Assembly (NCBI GenBank): GCA_013036995.1 | Contig: JAAOXG010000018.1 | Location: 93,855 to 157,854, forward strand | From: Lacrimispora defluvii | GTDB taxonomy: Bacteria; Bacillota; Clostridia; Lachnospirales; Lachnospiraceae | Reading direction: 5' to 3' | Length of the DNA stretch: 64,000 nucleotides | Shown here: piece after piece, positions 53,197 to 61,963 of the stretch | How positions within the stretch are numbered: position 1 is the stretch's first letter | How the letters are laid out: each line of letters opens with the position of its first letter | Made by a program: the position numbers and the translations under genes | The notes under the pieces: generated by a model | The model's database searches: none | Told to the model about the DNA's origin: nothing | The model's input: only the letters and a program-made list of their open reading frames with translations

Positions 53197-55818
53197 TTAT
53201 ATAAGTCCTTCTTTCCTCGCCTTTTCTACAGCAAGCATCCTGGATGATACTCCAAGCTTACCAAAAATACTGAGTACATGGGTTTTCACCGTAGCCTGGG
53301 ATATGCAAAGCTTTTTAGCAATCTCCCGATTGGTAATGCCCAGAGACAACTGGCTTAATACCTCATATTCACGGGCTGACAGCATCTCGGTCTTACTCTC
53401 CTTAACAGTCTGGCCTCCGCAAATCACAATGGTTTCACCTAAAAATGCTGTTTCCGCGGCGCTCATTAACTGACTGCCAGATAATTTTTGATGCAATTCC
53501 TTCAGTATAGGCAGCAGTGTATTCCGATCAAGATAAAACGGCATTAGAATGCGGTCTTCCTGCGCATAATGAATCGCTTCAACCAGCAAATTATTGATTT
53601 CCCGCTGACCGGCTGCCTTCACCTGCACATGCGAAAGCATATATATTTTCAAAATACCGGCTTCTACAAGACGAAGCTTATTATGTTTAAGACGGGATGA
53701 AATCAGTATGTCTTCGGTTTCTTTCAATGCCTCAGCCGTACTGCCAAGCTTAAAAAGAATCCGTGCACGCAGCATTTTCATAAGGGGCTGCTGGTTATAT
53801 TTCTTCGCATCTTCCAGTTCTTTTAAAAACTTATCAGAAAGATTTTCTGATAGTCTGTCAATACAGGCAAGTTCATAGAGCAGACGTCCCAGAGTGAGTA
53901 CGCTGTAATTCGGATACTCAGACAAAATCCCTTCAACATAAGAGACCGCTGTATCGTTATCTCCCCGGAGGAACTTCATCTCAGCCAGATGGTAAGCCAG
54001 CGTCATGTCAGTAATATCCACATGAATATGACGTTCCTCCAACAGCTTCCTTGATTGCTCCAGCACATCTTCCGCCTGCTCCAGTTCCATTCTGCGCATA
54101 TAAACTCCAGCCAGACCGAAATAATAATTGGTTTCTATTCCCATTAATCCATTAATCGGTTTCAGTACTTCTTTTGATTTGTCATAACAGGAAAAGCTGT
54201 CATTTAACCGTCCCATTTCTTCATAAACCTGCCCCAACTGATTATAAGCAAAAAAGTCGATAAAAGGATTTAAACCGGAAGCTATCTTAATCCCTTTTAT
54301 AATGCAGTTTTCCGCTTCCTCATACTGCATCTTTTCCAATAATGCGCCGGCATTTTCAATCAGCAGCACAGCTTTTACCACTGGTCCATAAGGAATCTGA
54401 TCAATCTGTTTATCTGTCAACGCAGGATATTGAGGCAAAATCCCATTCTCATTAGTAAAATAGATCTGAGCAAAGTCAACAATACTAAACAAATCTGAAT
54501 CTTCATACAGCTCCTTAAACTTTTCATAAATAACGCGGCAGCGTTCCATATTTAGATTTCCCAGATTATATATAAAGCATTGGGCGGCCAGATCCGTATC
54601 CTGAAATAAAAGCTCAATCGGAACCTTATCAAGATAATTCCACGCCTCTATCCTGCCTTCCATTGCTTTTGCCACACGCAGAACCTCTTTATAATTGCCT
54701 GCCTCACAATACTCCTGTAAGGCTTCCTCAAAATCCCCTTTTTCTTCAAAGGCTCCTGCTGTTATTTTGCAGTATTCTGCTTTTTGCTCCTCAGGGAGAC
54801 AGCTAAACTGCTGTTTTAAATATTCCGACAAAATATTGTGATAGCGGTATATTCCGTTTTGTTCGTCAAGGCAGATCAGAAACAGATTTTTTTCCATGAA
54901 CCGTTCCATCATCTGATCGAATTCCTGTTTTGTAAAGCCCTGGAATAACTTATTGCAGATGTCCGCATCGAAATATGAAAGATATCCTGTTTTTATCAGA
55001 AAATCCTGTTCTTTTTCTGTGAGAGCATCAATAATTTCACGGGTCAGGTATTGGGAAGCAATTCCGCCCCCGGCACGCAGAAGCTGGCCTGAATACTTTC
55101 CCGCCGCTTTGGCTGCCGCCGCAAGCTGCAGGCCTCCAATCCATCCTTCCGCAAAGTGGTTTAATTGATTCAGTTCTTCATCGCTGCCCCCCAGCTTCAT
55201 CGTATCTTTAAGAAAGGCAATCCCCTCTTCTTCAGTCAGCTGCATTTGTTTTCCATCAATAAACAGCAAACGGCCGGATACTGCCATCGGGCCTAAATAT
55301 ACAGGCGGGTCTTCCCGTGAAAGCATAAAAAAATGGAAGTTGGATGGCATTGATTCAATAAAAAATTCAAAGGTTCGTATGAGAGCTTCATCACGGATGC
55401 AATGGACATCATCTAACACCATATAATATTCTTCGTCTCCCCATAACCGGTTAATCAGCGTAATCAGCAGATTCTCCAGATATTTGGTGTCCGGATTGGT
55501 TCTCATCAGATTTAGAAGACTTCCTTCATCCTGTAAGAGAGCGCTGACTGACGCAGTGAAATAAAGCCAGAAGGAATACACATTGGTATTTGAATAATCC
55601 AGCGACAGCCAGCATACATTTTTAAGTTCCTTTTCATGAATAAATGATGAAAGAAGCGTTGTTTTGCCAGTACCGGCACCGCCGCTTAGAAAGATAATAC
55701 TCATATCCCTGCATTGGGACAGCTGTTCAAACAATCCATGGCGTACAATATAATTTTTACGGGGTGCCGGTATTTTTAATTTTGTAGTAAGAAGTAATAT
55801 ATCTGAGGAATGCTCCAT
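53197..55818 (-). CDS. MalT-like ATP-dependent LuxR-family regulator
   Basis: The 873-residue protein has an N-terminal STAND-type ATPase (Walker A SGGAGTGKTT at 45-54, then VLDDVHCIRDE), a middle of helical TPR-like repeats (about 430-770, NQLGQVYEEMGRLNDSFSCYDKS) and a C-terminal LuxR helix-turn-helix (LSAREYEVLSQLSLGITNREIA and ATVKTHVLSIFGKLGV). MalT-type proteins bind ATP and an inducer to activate genes. It lies 76 bases downstream of a two-permease ABC exporter on the same strand and may control it. The inducer is unknown. Confidence 0.92.
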   Translation of the reverse strand: MEHSSDILLLTTKLKIPAPRKNYIVRHGLFEQLSQCRDMSIIFLSGGAGTGKTTLLSSFIHEKELKNVCWLSLDYSNTNVYSFWLYFTASVSALLQDEGSLLNLMRTNPDTKYLENLLITLINRLWGDEEYYMVLDDVHCIRDEALIRTFEFFIESMPSNFHFFMLSREDPPVYLGPMAVSGRLLFIDGKQMQLTEEEGIAFLKDTMKLGGSDEELNQLNHFAEGWIGGLQLAAAAKAAGKYSGQLLRAGGGIASQYLTREIIDALTEKEQDFLIKTGYLSYFDADICNKLFQGFTKQEFDQMMERFMEKNLFLICLDEQNGIYRYHNILSEYLKQQFSCLPEEQKAEYCKITAGAFEEKGDFEEALQEYCEAGNYKEVLRVAKAMEGRIEAWNYLDKVPIELLFQDTDLAAQCFIYNLGNLNMERCRVIYEKFKELYEDSDLFSIVDFAQIYFTNENGILPQYPALTDKQIDQIPYGPVVKAVLLIENAGALLEKMQYEEAENCIIKGIKIASGLNPFIDFFAYNQLGQVYEEMGRLNDSFSCYDKSKEVLKPINGLMGIETNYYFGLAGVYMRRMELEQAEDVLEQSRKLLEERHIHVDITDMTLAYHLAEMKFLRGDNDTAVSYVEGILSEYPNYSVLTLGRLLYELACIDRLSENLSDKFLKELEDAKKYNQQPLMKMLRARILFKLGSTAEALKETEDILISSRLKHNKLRLVEAGILKIYMLSHVQVKAAGQREINNLLVEAIHYAQEDRILMPFYLDRNTLLPILKELHQKLSGSQLMSAAETAFLGETIVICGGQTVKESKTEMLSAREYEVLSQLSLGITNREIAKKLCISQATVKTHVLSIFGKLGVSSRMLAVEKARKEGLI

Positions 55819-55894
55819 CGTTTATTCACCTGTCGTTTATTTATTACTTTCATTGTAATGCAGGCAGCCTGCTTTTACAAGAAGTGTATCGCTT

Positions 55895-56875
55895 TTATAC
55901 CCTTTTAATATATTTCATTTGCAATACGGCGCAGGAAACTGCAAACATAACAATGGAAAGCGCAATTACATAAATAATGCTGAAGCTGTGCTGCCACGCC
56001 TCTCCCCGTTCCATATACTCAACAAAATTCATGAACTGTTTTTGCGGCAGCACCTTAATAATCAGATCCAGCAGAATATTTTTTTTTGTGAATAAGTAAA
56101 AACTGCCTGCAAGCATTGATGTTAAAACGATAATGGATCTGCCAAGCATGGAAGCATTATCCGGTTTATTAATCAGTGTATTTAACAGCAGTGCAAATGA
56201 AATACCGAATAATCCCATCACTGCAAGTAAACCGGCATACTGCAAAAGTGTGAAGCCAATATCAAATCCACAGTATTTTAAAATAATAAGCAGAATATAT
56301 TCCGGCAGAAACATGGACAGGCAGTAGACGCAATGCGCCGCAAGATAACCCCCGAAAGAAACCGGTGCTGCCGTAATCCGCCGCAATTGTCCCTGCTCCT
56401 TGTCATCTGCAAAGGCGAACAAATTGGCGAAAACCTCCATGAGAAGAAACATCATCATGAAACCTATAATATTTGCGCCAACGCCCCGGGCTGTTTTACT
56501 ATCTTTAAGAATGGCATCCGGATTTTTAAGAAGTGCCAGCACCATGTTTTTATAACTGTCACTGCGAAGGGTCTCAATCTGATATTCACCGTTTTCGCCG
56601 ATTGTTGCATAAGCATCATATTTTTGTTCCACAAGTGCAGAATGAGGCGGTTTTTCCGGGGATACCGTGATATTAAGTCTTGCCGAGCTTTGAGGTAAAG
56701 TCACAGCAGATTTGTCCGTTACCAGAACAATCCGGCCTTTTACCTGCTGTACCTCCGTCAAATGAACTGCCAGTACCATAGAGGCAAGGATAAATGCTGT
56801 TAACAAAATCAGCGTAATAATACGGGGAATGGTCCGCTCATATATGTTAGTAATGGTGGTTGTAAAGGTCCTCAT
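55895..56875 (-). CDS. ABC-2 type transporter permease (second)
   Basis: The 326-residue protein has one N-terminal helix, an extracytoplasmic loop of about 100 residues and five further helices, the ABC2_membrane_3 layout (GFMMMFLLMEVFANLFAFADDKEQGQLRRITAAPV). It overlaps the preceding permease by four bases. With its partner and the ATPase it forms an export system, probably for a peptide, drug or lipid; the substrate cannot be told. Confidence 0.88.
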   Translation of the reverse strand: MRTFTTTITNIYERTIPRIITLILLTAFILASMVLAVHLTEVQQVKGRIVLVTDKSAVTLPQSSARLNITVSPEKPPHSALVEQKYDAYATIGENGEYQIETLRSDSYKNMVLALLKNPDAILKDSKTARGVGANIIGFMMMFLLMEVFANLFAFADDKEQGQLRRITAAPVSFGGYLAAHCVYCLSMFLPEYILLIILKYCGFDIGFTLLQYAGLLAVMGLFGISFALLLNTLINKPDNASMLGRSIIVLTSMLAGSFYLFTKKNILLDLIIKVLPQKQFMNFVEYMERGEAWQHSFSIIYVIALSIVMFAVSCAVLQMKYIKRV

Positions 56876-57612
56876 ATATAATCCTCCGTTCTGAAAAATA
56901 ATCCACAGCCCAATGTCAGCAGCACAGAAAGAACAGCTGCAGTGATAAATACCGGCCAGAAATACTGGTAACTGTTGTCACAGGACAGAGTAAAGAAAGC
57001 TTCATTCAGCCATTTTACAGGTGATATCTTCGTGGCAAAGGCCATCACACTGCCCATTCCATCAAGAGAAAAGAAGGTCCCCCCCAGAACACAAAGCAGA
57101 CTGATTACCGTACTAAGCAATGTACTGGTGGTTTCTTCACAGTGGAACACACAGCAGAAGAATATTCCAAGAGCTGCTGACGCAAACTCTACTGGTGCCA
57201 TTAAAAGAAGAAAGAAGACCGGATTGCTCCCAAGACTGACATGGAGCAGCGGGCACAAAATTACAAGCAGCAGTGAATGCAGGATATAATCAAAAAGAAA
57301 CGACGCGGTCATTTTGGAAAAATAAACTGAAAAACCTCCCGCCGGGGAATAAATAATCCGAAGATTTGCCCGTTTGATATCCCGTTCCATAAAACAGTTG
57401 GAGGCAGTCATGGCTCCATTTAACATCCCATAAATGATAAGAGATACTGTATAATACTGATATGCAGTGTTACTGTCAGCATAATCCCCTCCGCATAAAT
57501 AACCCAGAATCAATATTAATAAACCTGAAAATGCTGAATTGTATCCCACAAGAACCGGATTTTTAAACAAGTTGCTGAAATCCATTTTAAAAATTGTTAT
57601 AAAACGACGCAT
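56872..57612 (-). CDS. ABC-2 type transporter permease (first)
   Basis: ATG 57612, behind AAAGGAG, gives 246 residues with six helices and the ABC-2 motif NCFMERDIKRANLRIIYSPAGG. It follows the ATPase gene closely and overlaps the second permease, so the three form one exporter. An in-frame GTG eight codons up lies over the ATPase stop and its ribosome site, so it was not chosen. Confidence 0.88.
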   Translation of the reverse strand: MRRFITIFKMDFSNLFKNPVLVGYNSAFSGLLILILGYLCGGDYADSNTAYQYYTVSLIIYGMLNGAMTASNCFMERDIKRANLRIIYSPAGGFSVYFSKMTASFLFDYILHSLLLVILCPLLHVSLGSNPVFFLLLMAPVEFASAALGIFFCCVFHCEETTSTLLSTVISLLCVLGGTFFSLDGMGSVMAFATKISPVKWLNEAFFTLSCDNSYQYFWPVFITAAVLSVLLTLGCGLFFRTEDYI

Positions 57613-57628
57613 ATCCAACTCTCCTTTC

Positions 57629-58567
57629 TCAGTCACGCAGCTTGCGTCCTGTCAGCTTTAAGAAAACTGTCTCAAGACTTGCTGCTTCGCTTGTAATATT
57701 ACGTATTTTTTCGCCATGATCACTTAACAGGGCGATGATCCGGTCAAGATTTTCCACCCCTTTCAGAGACGTAATTTCAAAGGCATTACCATCTATTTTT
57801 ACAGATTTAACACCCTCCACAGAAAAAAACTCATCATGCCCAATTGCCCCATTTTCCTCGACTTCTATGATATACCTCTTTTCGTTCTCAATATCCTCTT
57901 TCAGACTCTCTTTGGTCCCTTCTGCAAGAATTGTTCCATGATCCATTATGATAATACGGGAAGAGATTACTTCCACTTCTTCCATGTAATGAGTGGTATA
58001 AATAACTGTCATTCCCTGATTCTGAAGCTTTTTGATGGAAGAAAGAATATGATTTCGGCTTTGGGGATCGATTCCAACGGTTGGCTCATCCATAATCACC
58101 AGTTCCGGGTGGTGGGCAATGGCACATGCAATATTAAGCCGCCGCTTCATTCCCCCTGAAAAGGTCTTGACTTTATCCTTTCTGCGGTCCTGTAAGCCAG
58201 CAAAGGTAAGTGCCTCCTCTACCGCGTCATCCAGTCTGCTGCCGTAAAGTCCGTAAAGAGAGGCAAAAAACCTTAAATTGCTTTCTGCACTTAACTCTTC
58301 GTAAAGGGCTATATCCTGAGGGACTATTCCAATCGACTGTTTGTAGCTGCGCAGTCTTTTGCTGATTTTATTACCTTTGAAGCGAATCTCCCCTTCGTCA
58401 CTACCCAGTACAGCGGTGAGAATATTAATGGTAGTACTTTTGCCCGCTCCGTTAGGTCCTAAAAAACAAAGTACCTCTCCCCTGCGGATCTCAAAGCTGA
58501 TTCCCTTCAGAACAATATTTTCTTTAAAGCTCTTTTTTAAATTACTGACTGTCATTAGATTATCCAT
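57629..58567 (-). CDS. ABC-2 exporter ATP-binding protein
   Basis: From ATG 58567 (AAGGAG upstream) the gene encodes 312 residues with Walker A LGPNGAGKSTT, the Q-loop GIVPQDIALYEELS, signature FSGGMKRRLNIA and Walker B ELVIMDEPTVGIDP, the drug/peptide exporter (CcmA/DrrA) class. The C-terminal extension (about 220-312) is the DrrA-like assembly region. It precedes two ABC-2 permeases. The strong stem-loop at 58622-58660 separates it from the gene upstream. Confidence 0.93.
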   Translation of the reverse strand: MDNLMTVSNLKKSFKENIVLKGISFEIRRGEVLCFLGPNGAGKSTTINILTAVLGSDEGEIRFKGNKISKRLRSYKQSIGIVPQDIALYEELSAESNLRFFASLYGLYGSRLDDAVEEALTFAGLQDRRKDKVKTFSGGMKRRLNIACAIAHHPELVIMDEPTVGIDPQSRNHILSSIKKLQNQGMTVIYTTHYMEEVEVISSRIIIMDHGTILAEGTKESLKEDIENEKRYIIEVEENGAIGHDEFFSVEGVKSVKIDGNAFEITSLKGVENLDRIIALLSDHGEKIRNITSEAASLETVFLKLTGRKLRD

Positions 58568-58621
58568 GGCAATTGTCTCCTTTTCGTTTACTACGGATAT
58601 CATACGGTATTACAGAAATAA

Positions 58622-58660
58622 AAAAATCAACCGTTTGGCTGATTGTAACGGTTGATTTTT
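58622..58660. terminator. Bidirectional terminator upstream of the exporter operon
   Basis: AAAAATCAACCGTT (58622-58635) and AACGGTTGATTTTT (58647-58660) form a perfect 14-base stem with A and T runs at the ends. It ends the transcript carrying the small hydrophobic peptide. Confidence 0.85.
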
Positions 58661-58683
58661 ATTGCTGTACTATTTTATATAAC

Positions 58684-58791
58684 TCATGCCATGATGAAAG
58701 CCTGGCAGATTCCCGAAATGAAACATAATGAAATGATAGCAGCTAAGGCAAAAAGAACAAATTTACCTGCAATTATAATGATCTTATACAT
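58684..58791 (-). CDS. Small hydrophobic peptide (35 residues), unknown function
   Basis: An ATG at 58791, with GAGG eight bases upstream, opens 35 codons beginning MYKIIIIAGKFVLFALAA and ending QAFIMA. The peptide is nearly one continuous hydrophobic helix with two Lys near the start and two Cys, so it is likely membrane-inserted. It lies between the phosphotriesterase-family gene (28 bases away) and a strong terminator, so it can be translated from that transcript. I do not recognise it; it could be a toxin-like or regulatory membrane peptide, or chance. Confidence 0.5.
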   Translation of the reverse strand: MYKIIIIAGKFVLFALAAIISLCFISGICQAFIMA

Positions 58792-58819
58792 TAAAACATC
58801 CTCACTTATCATTTCTTAT

Positions 58820-59770
58820 CTAATCCACATCATTCTTATCCACATCATAGAAATTTGCTGGATTTTCTGTCATCATGCGGATTATTTCCTGCCTGCTTAT
58901 TCCGTTGGCAGAACAATAAGGAATAAATTCGTCAAAGATAGTTGTACAGGGATGATTATCCATCGATTCTTTCCCCTCTGAATAGAAGTCATAATCCTGG
59001 GAAAGCAGTACCTTATGGCTGTAATTAAGTGAAATAATATAGTTCAGCAGTTCAAACTCCCAGGCACTTTTCCCCTTCCTTATGGTATCAATACCGATCC
59101 ACATTCCCTTTTTCGCTGCCAGTTCCACCGTTTCCCTGTTTGCCTCGTGGTCTGCGTGGGCCCAAAGAAATTTGTTATAATCTGCATTCACCCCATCCAG
59201 TACCTGTATCACTTCATGAACCATTTCTGCCTCTATGATATGACAATGCACAGGGATACCTGTCTCTTTACTGGCTCTTACCGCCGCAATCAGCATAGCC
59301 TTATCTACGCCGGAAAGTCTGCCCTTGTCAAGCAGCAGTTTGATATGCCCCGGACGAATAATAATGCCATCGATTGTATCCAGACCTTCTTTAAAATCCT
59401 TTATCCAGCGACTTGCCAGCTGTTCTTCAAAATGACCGGGAAATACGTCGTAAAGCTGTTTTGTCATGTTCCAGCCAGTGCAGGCAATGATATGCAGATC
59501 CGTCTGTTCTGATAAAGCTTTTAACATTCTGACGTTTTGCCCACCCAATGGAGGCGAAGCTTCTACAATACTCTTTACTCCTCTTTCCTTTATATCAAGC
59601 ATGACCGGTATAATATAGTTCATGTCTGATTCCATGTTTTCCAACTGATACTTTTTGTCAAAATACATGCTGTTTGCTAAAAATTCATCTGACTCCCACT
59701 TAAAATGCTCATGACCTAACGTAATTCCAAGTTCTTCTTTATGAATAAGTCCTCTCACCGTATAAATCAT
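58820..59770 (-). CDS. Phosphotriesterase-family metallohydrolase (lactonase-like)
   Basis: From ATG 59770 (GGGAGG upstream) the 316-residue barrel has the two-metal site of the family: His20 and His22 in LGHEHF, a bridging Lys144 in HIKLL, His177 in VHCHI, His205 in LWAHAD and Asp259 in SQDYD. Known members are lactonases, phosphotriesterases and related enzymes. It lies after a hydrolase gene under a WYL regulator. The substrate is not evident; a lactone is the most general guess. A frame 23 codons longer runs over the preceding hairpin and was rejected. Confidence 0.87.
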   Translation of the reverse strand: MIYTVRGLIHKEELGITLGHEHFKWESDEFLANSMYFDKKYQLENMESDMNYIIPVMLDIKERGVKSIVEASPPLGGQNVRMLKALSEQTDLHIIACTGWNMTKQLYDVFPGHFEEQLASRWIKDFKEGLDTIDGIIIRPGHIKLLLDKGRLSGVDKAMLIAAVRASKETGIPVHCHIIEAEMVHEVIQVLDGVNADYNKFLWAHADHEANRETVELAAKKGMWIGIDTIRKGKSAWEFELLNYIISLNYSHKVLLSQDYDFYSEGKESMDNHPCTTIFDEFIPYCSANGISRQEIIRMMTENPANFYDVDKNDVD

Positions 59771-59827
59771 ATGGATTCCTCCCACTTGCCTGTATCGGCA
59801 TTTTTTGATAGCATCAGCATAACAAAT

Positions 59828-59855
59828 AAACTCTGACATAAGAATGTCAGAGTTT
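59828..59855 (-). terminator. Stem-loop between membrane hydrolase and lactonase genes
   Basis: AAACTCTGACAT (59828-59839) and ATGTCAGAGTTT (59844-59855) form a perfect 12-base stem with a 4-base loop, followed by a moderately T-rich tail on the minus strand. It may limit read-through from the hydrolase gene. Confidence 0.65.
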
Positions 59856-59868
59856 AGAGTGTAATTTA

Positions 59869-60822
59869 TTAATTCGCTGAAATAAATTCTTTTGCCAGTT
59901 CAGCTATTTTATCCGCATTCGTCCAGTGCAGATAATGCTCCCCCGCAAGCGTTTCAACTTTTTGGATGGAAGGGTTGGTTATTAACTGTTGGTGAAGGGG
60001 TAACCAGTAATTATCGGTATCTACTGAATCCTTAGCTAAAATTGCAAGGACAGGGAGATTATCGGGATATTTCACATCATATAATTCTTCTGTATTTTTA
60101 TTTACCGTGTTAAATTCATTGATTACTGATTTATTCAGACTGTTCCATGCTGTAGCCATTTTTTTAACCTTAATCTGCTCTTGTGTATAATTATTATTCT
60201 CGTTCTTACTATCCCAGGCATCTGGCAAAAGATATGAGACATCTCTTATGATTCCAAATGAGTTAAGCAAAGTTAAGCCGTGAGACATGTCGGGATCTTT
60301 ACTAAATTTTGTCTGATTGGGCACTGATTCATCAATTCCGATGATTGCTTCCACTTCATCCGGGTATTTCATCGCATAATACAGGGAATATACTCCGGAT
60401 ATTGAGTGAGGCATTAAAATATACGGTCCCTTTATTTCTAACTGGTTCAGTGCGGTTCGTATTTCATTTACTATATTTTCATTGGAGCGCTCTGCATTTG
60501 TTGTATCGCTGAAACCATAACCAAAGTATTCAAGAATAACAACTTTATAATCTGCACTTAATCGATCTGCCAGGGGCATAAAATCTGTAATTGGTGATGC
60601 TGTTCCCAAGCCGCTCAATAAAACAATTGTCTTGTCTCCCTGTCCGGTCACATATGCCTGCATATGCTTTCCATTGATATCTAGGGTTTTTCCGACTTTA
60701 TATTTGTTTTTTTCCATTGGCGTAAGAATTTTGTGAGCCAATGCTGAGATTATTAAAAGAACAACGATTATCACAAAAAACCAAAATATTATTTTCCCAA
60801 TGATTTTAATTGCTTTCTTCAT
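59869..60822 (-). CDS. Membrane-anchored alpha/beta hydrolase
   Basis: The 317-residue protein has one N-terminal helix (about 7-28) and an extracytoplasmic alpha/beta hydrolase: VVLLSGLGTAS-like oxyanion region, LEYFGYGFSD and a nucleophile elbow PHSISGVYS, where Pro replaces the usual first Gly; a late GEHYLHWTNADK supplies His. Its start overlaps the stop of the WYL regulator by 17 bases, so it is co-expressed and probably controlled by it. Substrate unknown. Confidence 0.82.
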   Translation of the reverse strand: MKKAIKIIGKIIFWFFVIIVVLLIISALAHKILTPMEKNKYKVGKTLDINGKHMQAYVTGQGDKTIVLLSGLGTASPITDFMPLADRLSADYKVVILEYFGYGFSDTTNAERSNENIVNEIRTALNQLEIKGPYILMPHSISGVYSLYYAMKYPDEVEAIIGIDESVPNQTKFSKDPDMSHGLTLLNSFGIIRDVSYLLPDAWDSKNENNNYTQEQIKVKKMATAWNSLNKSVINEFNTVNKNTEELYDVKYPDNLPVLAILAKDSVDTDNYWLPLHQQLITNPSIQKVETLAGEHYLHWTNADKIAELAKEFISAN

Positions 60823-61783
60823 CTGCTAAACTTCCTGGTGTTATAGTTTGATATTTCCCGGATAGTGCATTACTTAACTGTTTTATTTCTTCCATGAATT
60901 CTTCCGGCTTTAAAGCGGTCACCTTTTCCGGATGGCATAATACCAGTTTACATATTTCATCCTTATAAGGAGTCCTGACAGTAAGATGTATTTTATTGTC
61001 TATGGATCGGGTCACGGAATTTTGAAGATATACATCATCCTTGATAATCCTGTATAGAGACGGATCTAACATCAGTTCATAAGTATTCCACCGAAACTTA
61101 TCATGCTCTGCCACAGGCAATTCCCTGTTTATAAAATGATTTTTTTCATTCAGACATGTAACTGACTCAATCCGGTCAAGGCGGAACGTTCGCTTTTCTT
61201 TCCTCAAATGACAGTATCCATTAATATACCAGCCTCCATCTCCATACTGCAGCTCTAAGGGTGAAAAACGCCTGGATTCTGTGTCATTGCGCTCTGGGTG
61301 GTAATAACTAAGCTGCAGATCGCAGGAATTCCACAGCGCCTCTAATATTGGTTTTAAAACATTATCCGCGTAACCCATGGGTATTATCCGCAATATGTCA
61401 AAATTTATGTGTGATAAGACCTGGGATGCCTTTTGTCTTTCTTCATCCGGTAAAACATTAAGCAGCTTACTGCTTAGAAGGTTATAATCCGCTGCCATGT
61501 TTGGGATGCGAAATTCTTCCCCCGCTTTTAACACCATCAAAAGCATTAATATTTCCTGCTCACTCAGTTTAATACTTGGCATAAAATAGGAGAAATCTAT
61601 TTCGTACCCCCCTCCCAGTCCCTCATAGGAAATAATGGGAACACGAAGCTGACTGAGTGCATCAATATCTCTGTAAATAGTCCGCTCACTCACCTCAAAA
61701 TAATCAGCCAGCTCTTTGGCCGTCATTTTTCTACGTATTCGTAACAAATGAATGATTCCATTCTGTCTTTCCGTTTTTTTCAT
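60806..61783 (-). CDS. YafY-type HTH and WYL-domain transcriptional regulator
   Basis: The 325-residue protein starts with a helix-turn-helix of the HTH_11 type (MTAKELADYFEVSERTIYRDI), followed by a WYL domain (LQYGDGGWYINGYCHLRKEKRTFRLDRI) and a C-terminal WCX-like part. These regulators respond to small ligands or nucleic acids. It overlaps the hydrolase gene and faces the plus-strand ABC-F gene across 180 bases, so it may control either. Confidence 0.9.
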   Translation of the reverse strand: MKKTERQNGIIHLLRIRRKMTAKELADYFEVSERTIYRDIDALSQLRVPIISYEGLGGGYEIDFSYFMPSIKLSEQEILMLLMVLKAGEEFRIPNMAADYNLLSSKLLNVLPDEERQKASQVLSHINFDILRIIPMGYADNVLKPILEALWNSCDLQLSYYHPERNDTESRRFSPLELQYGDGGWYINGYCHLRKEKRTFRLDRIESVTCLNEKNHFINRELPVAEHDKFRWNTYELMLDPSLYRIIKDDVYLQNSVTRSIDNKIHLTVRTPYKDEICKLVLCHPEKVTALKPEEFMEEIKQLSNALSGKYQTITPGSLADEESN

Positions 61784-61963
61784 TCCATTTACTCTCTATT
61801 CATTTTCATTTGATATCAATCAATATCATACCATTCCAATGAAATAATTGAAATAATTATTAAAAGATGGTATGCTACCAGAGGTAATCTCGAAAACTGT
61901 TATTAGTGGAAACAGCATTAACAATACAGTAATGGGATGCCGCATATTACATGGAGGACTTAC

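Noticed and set aside
58652..58981. Plus-strand frame of 109 codons
   Set aside because: It overlaps a terminator and is antisense to the lactonase gene; the minus-strand short frame with a ribosome site is the better call.
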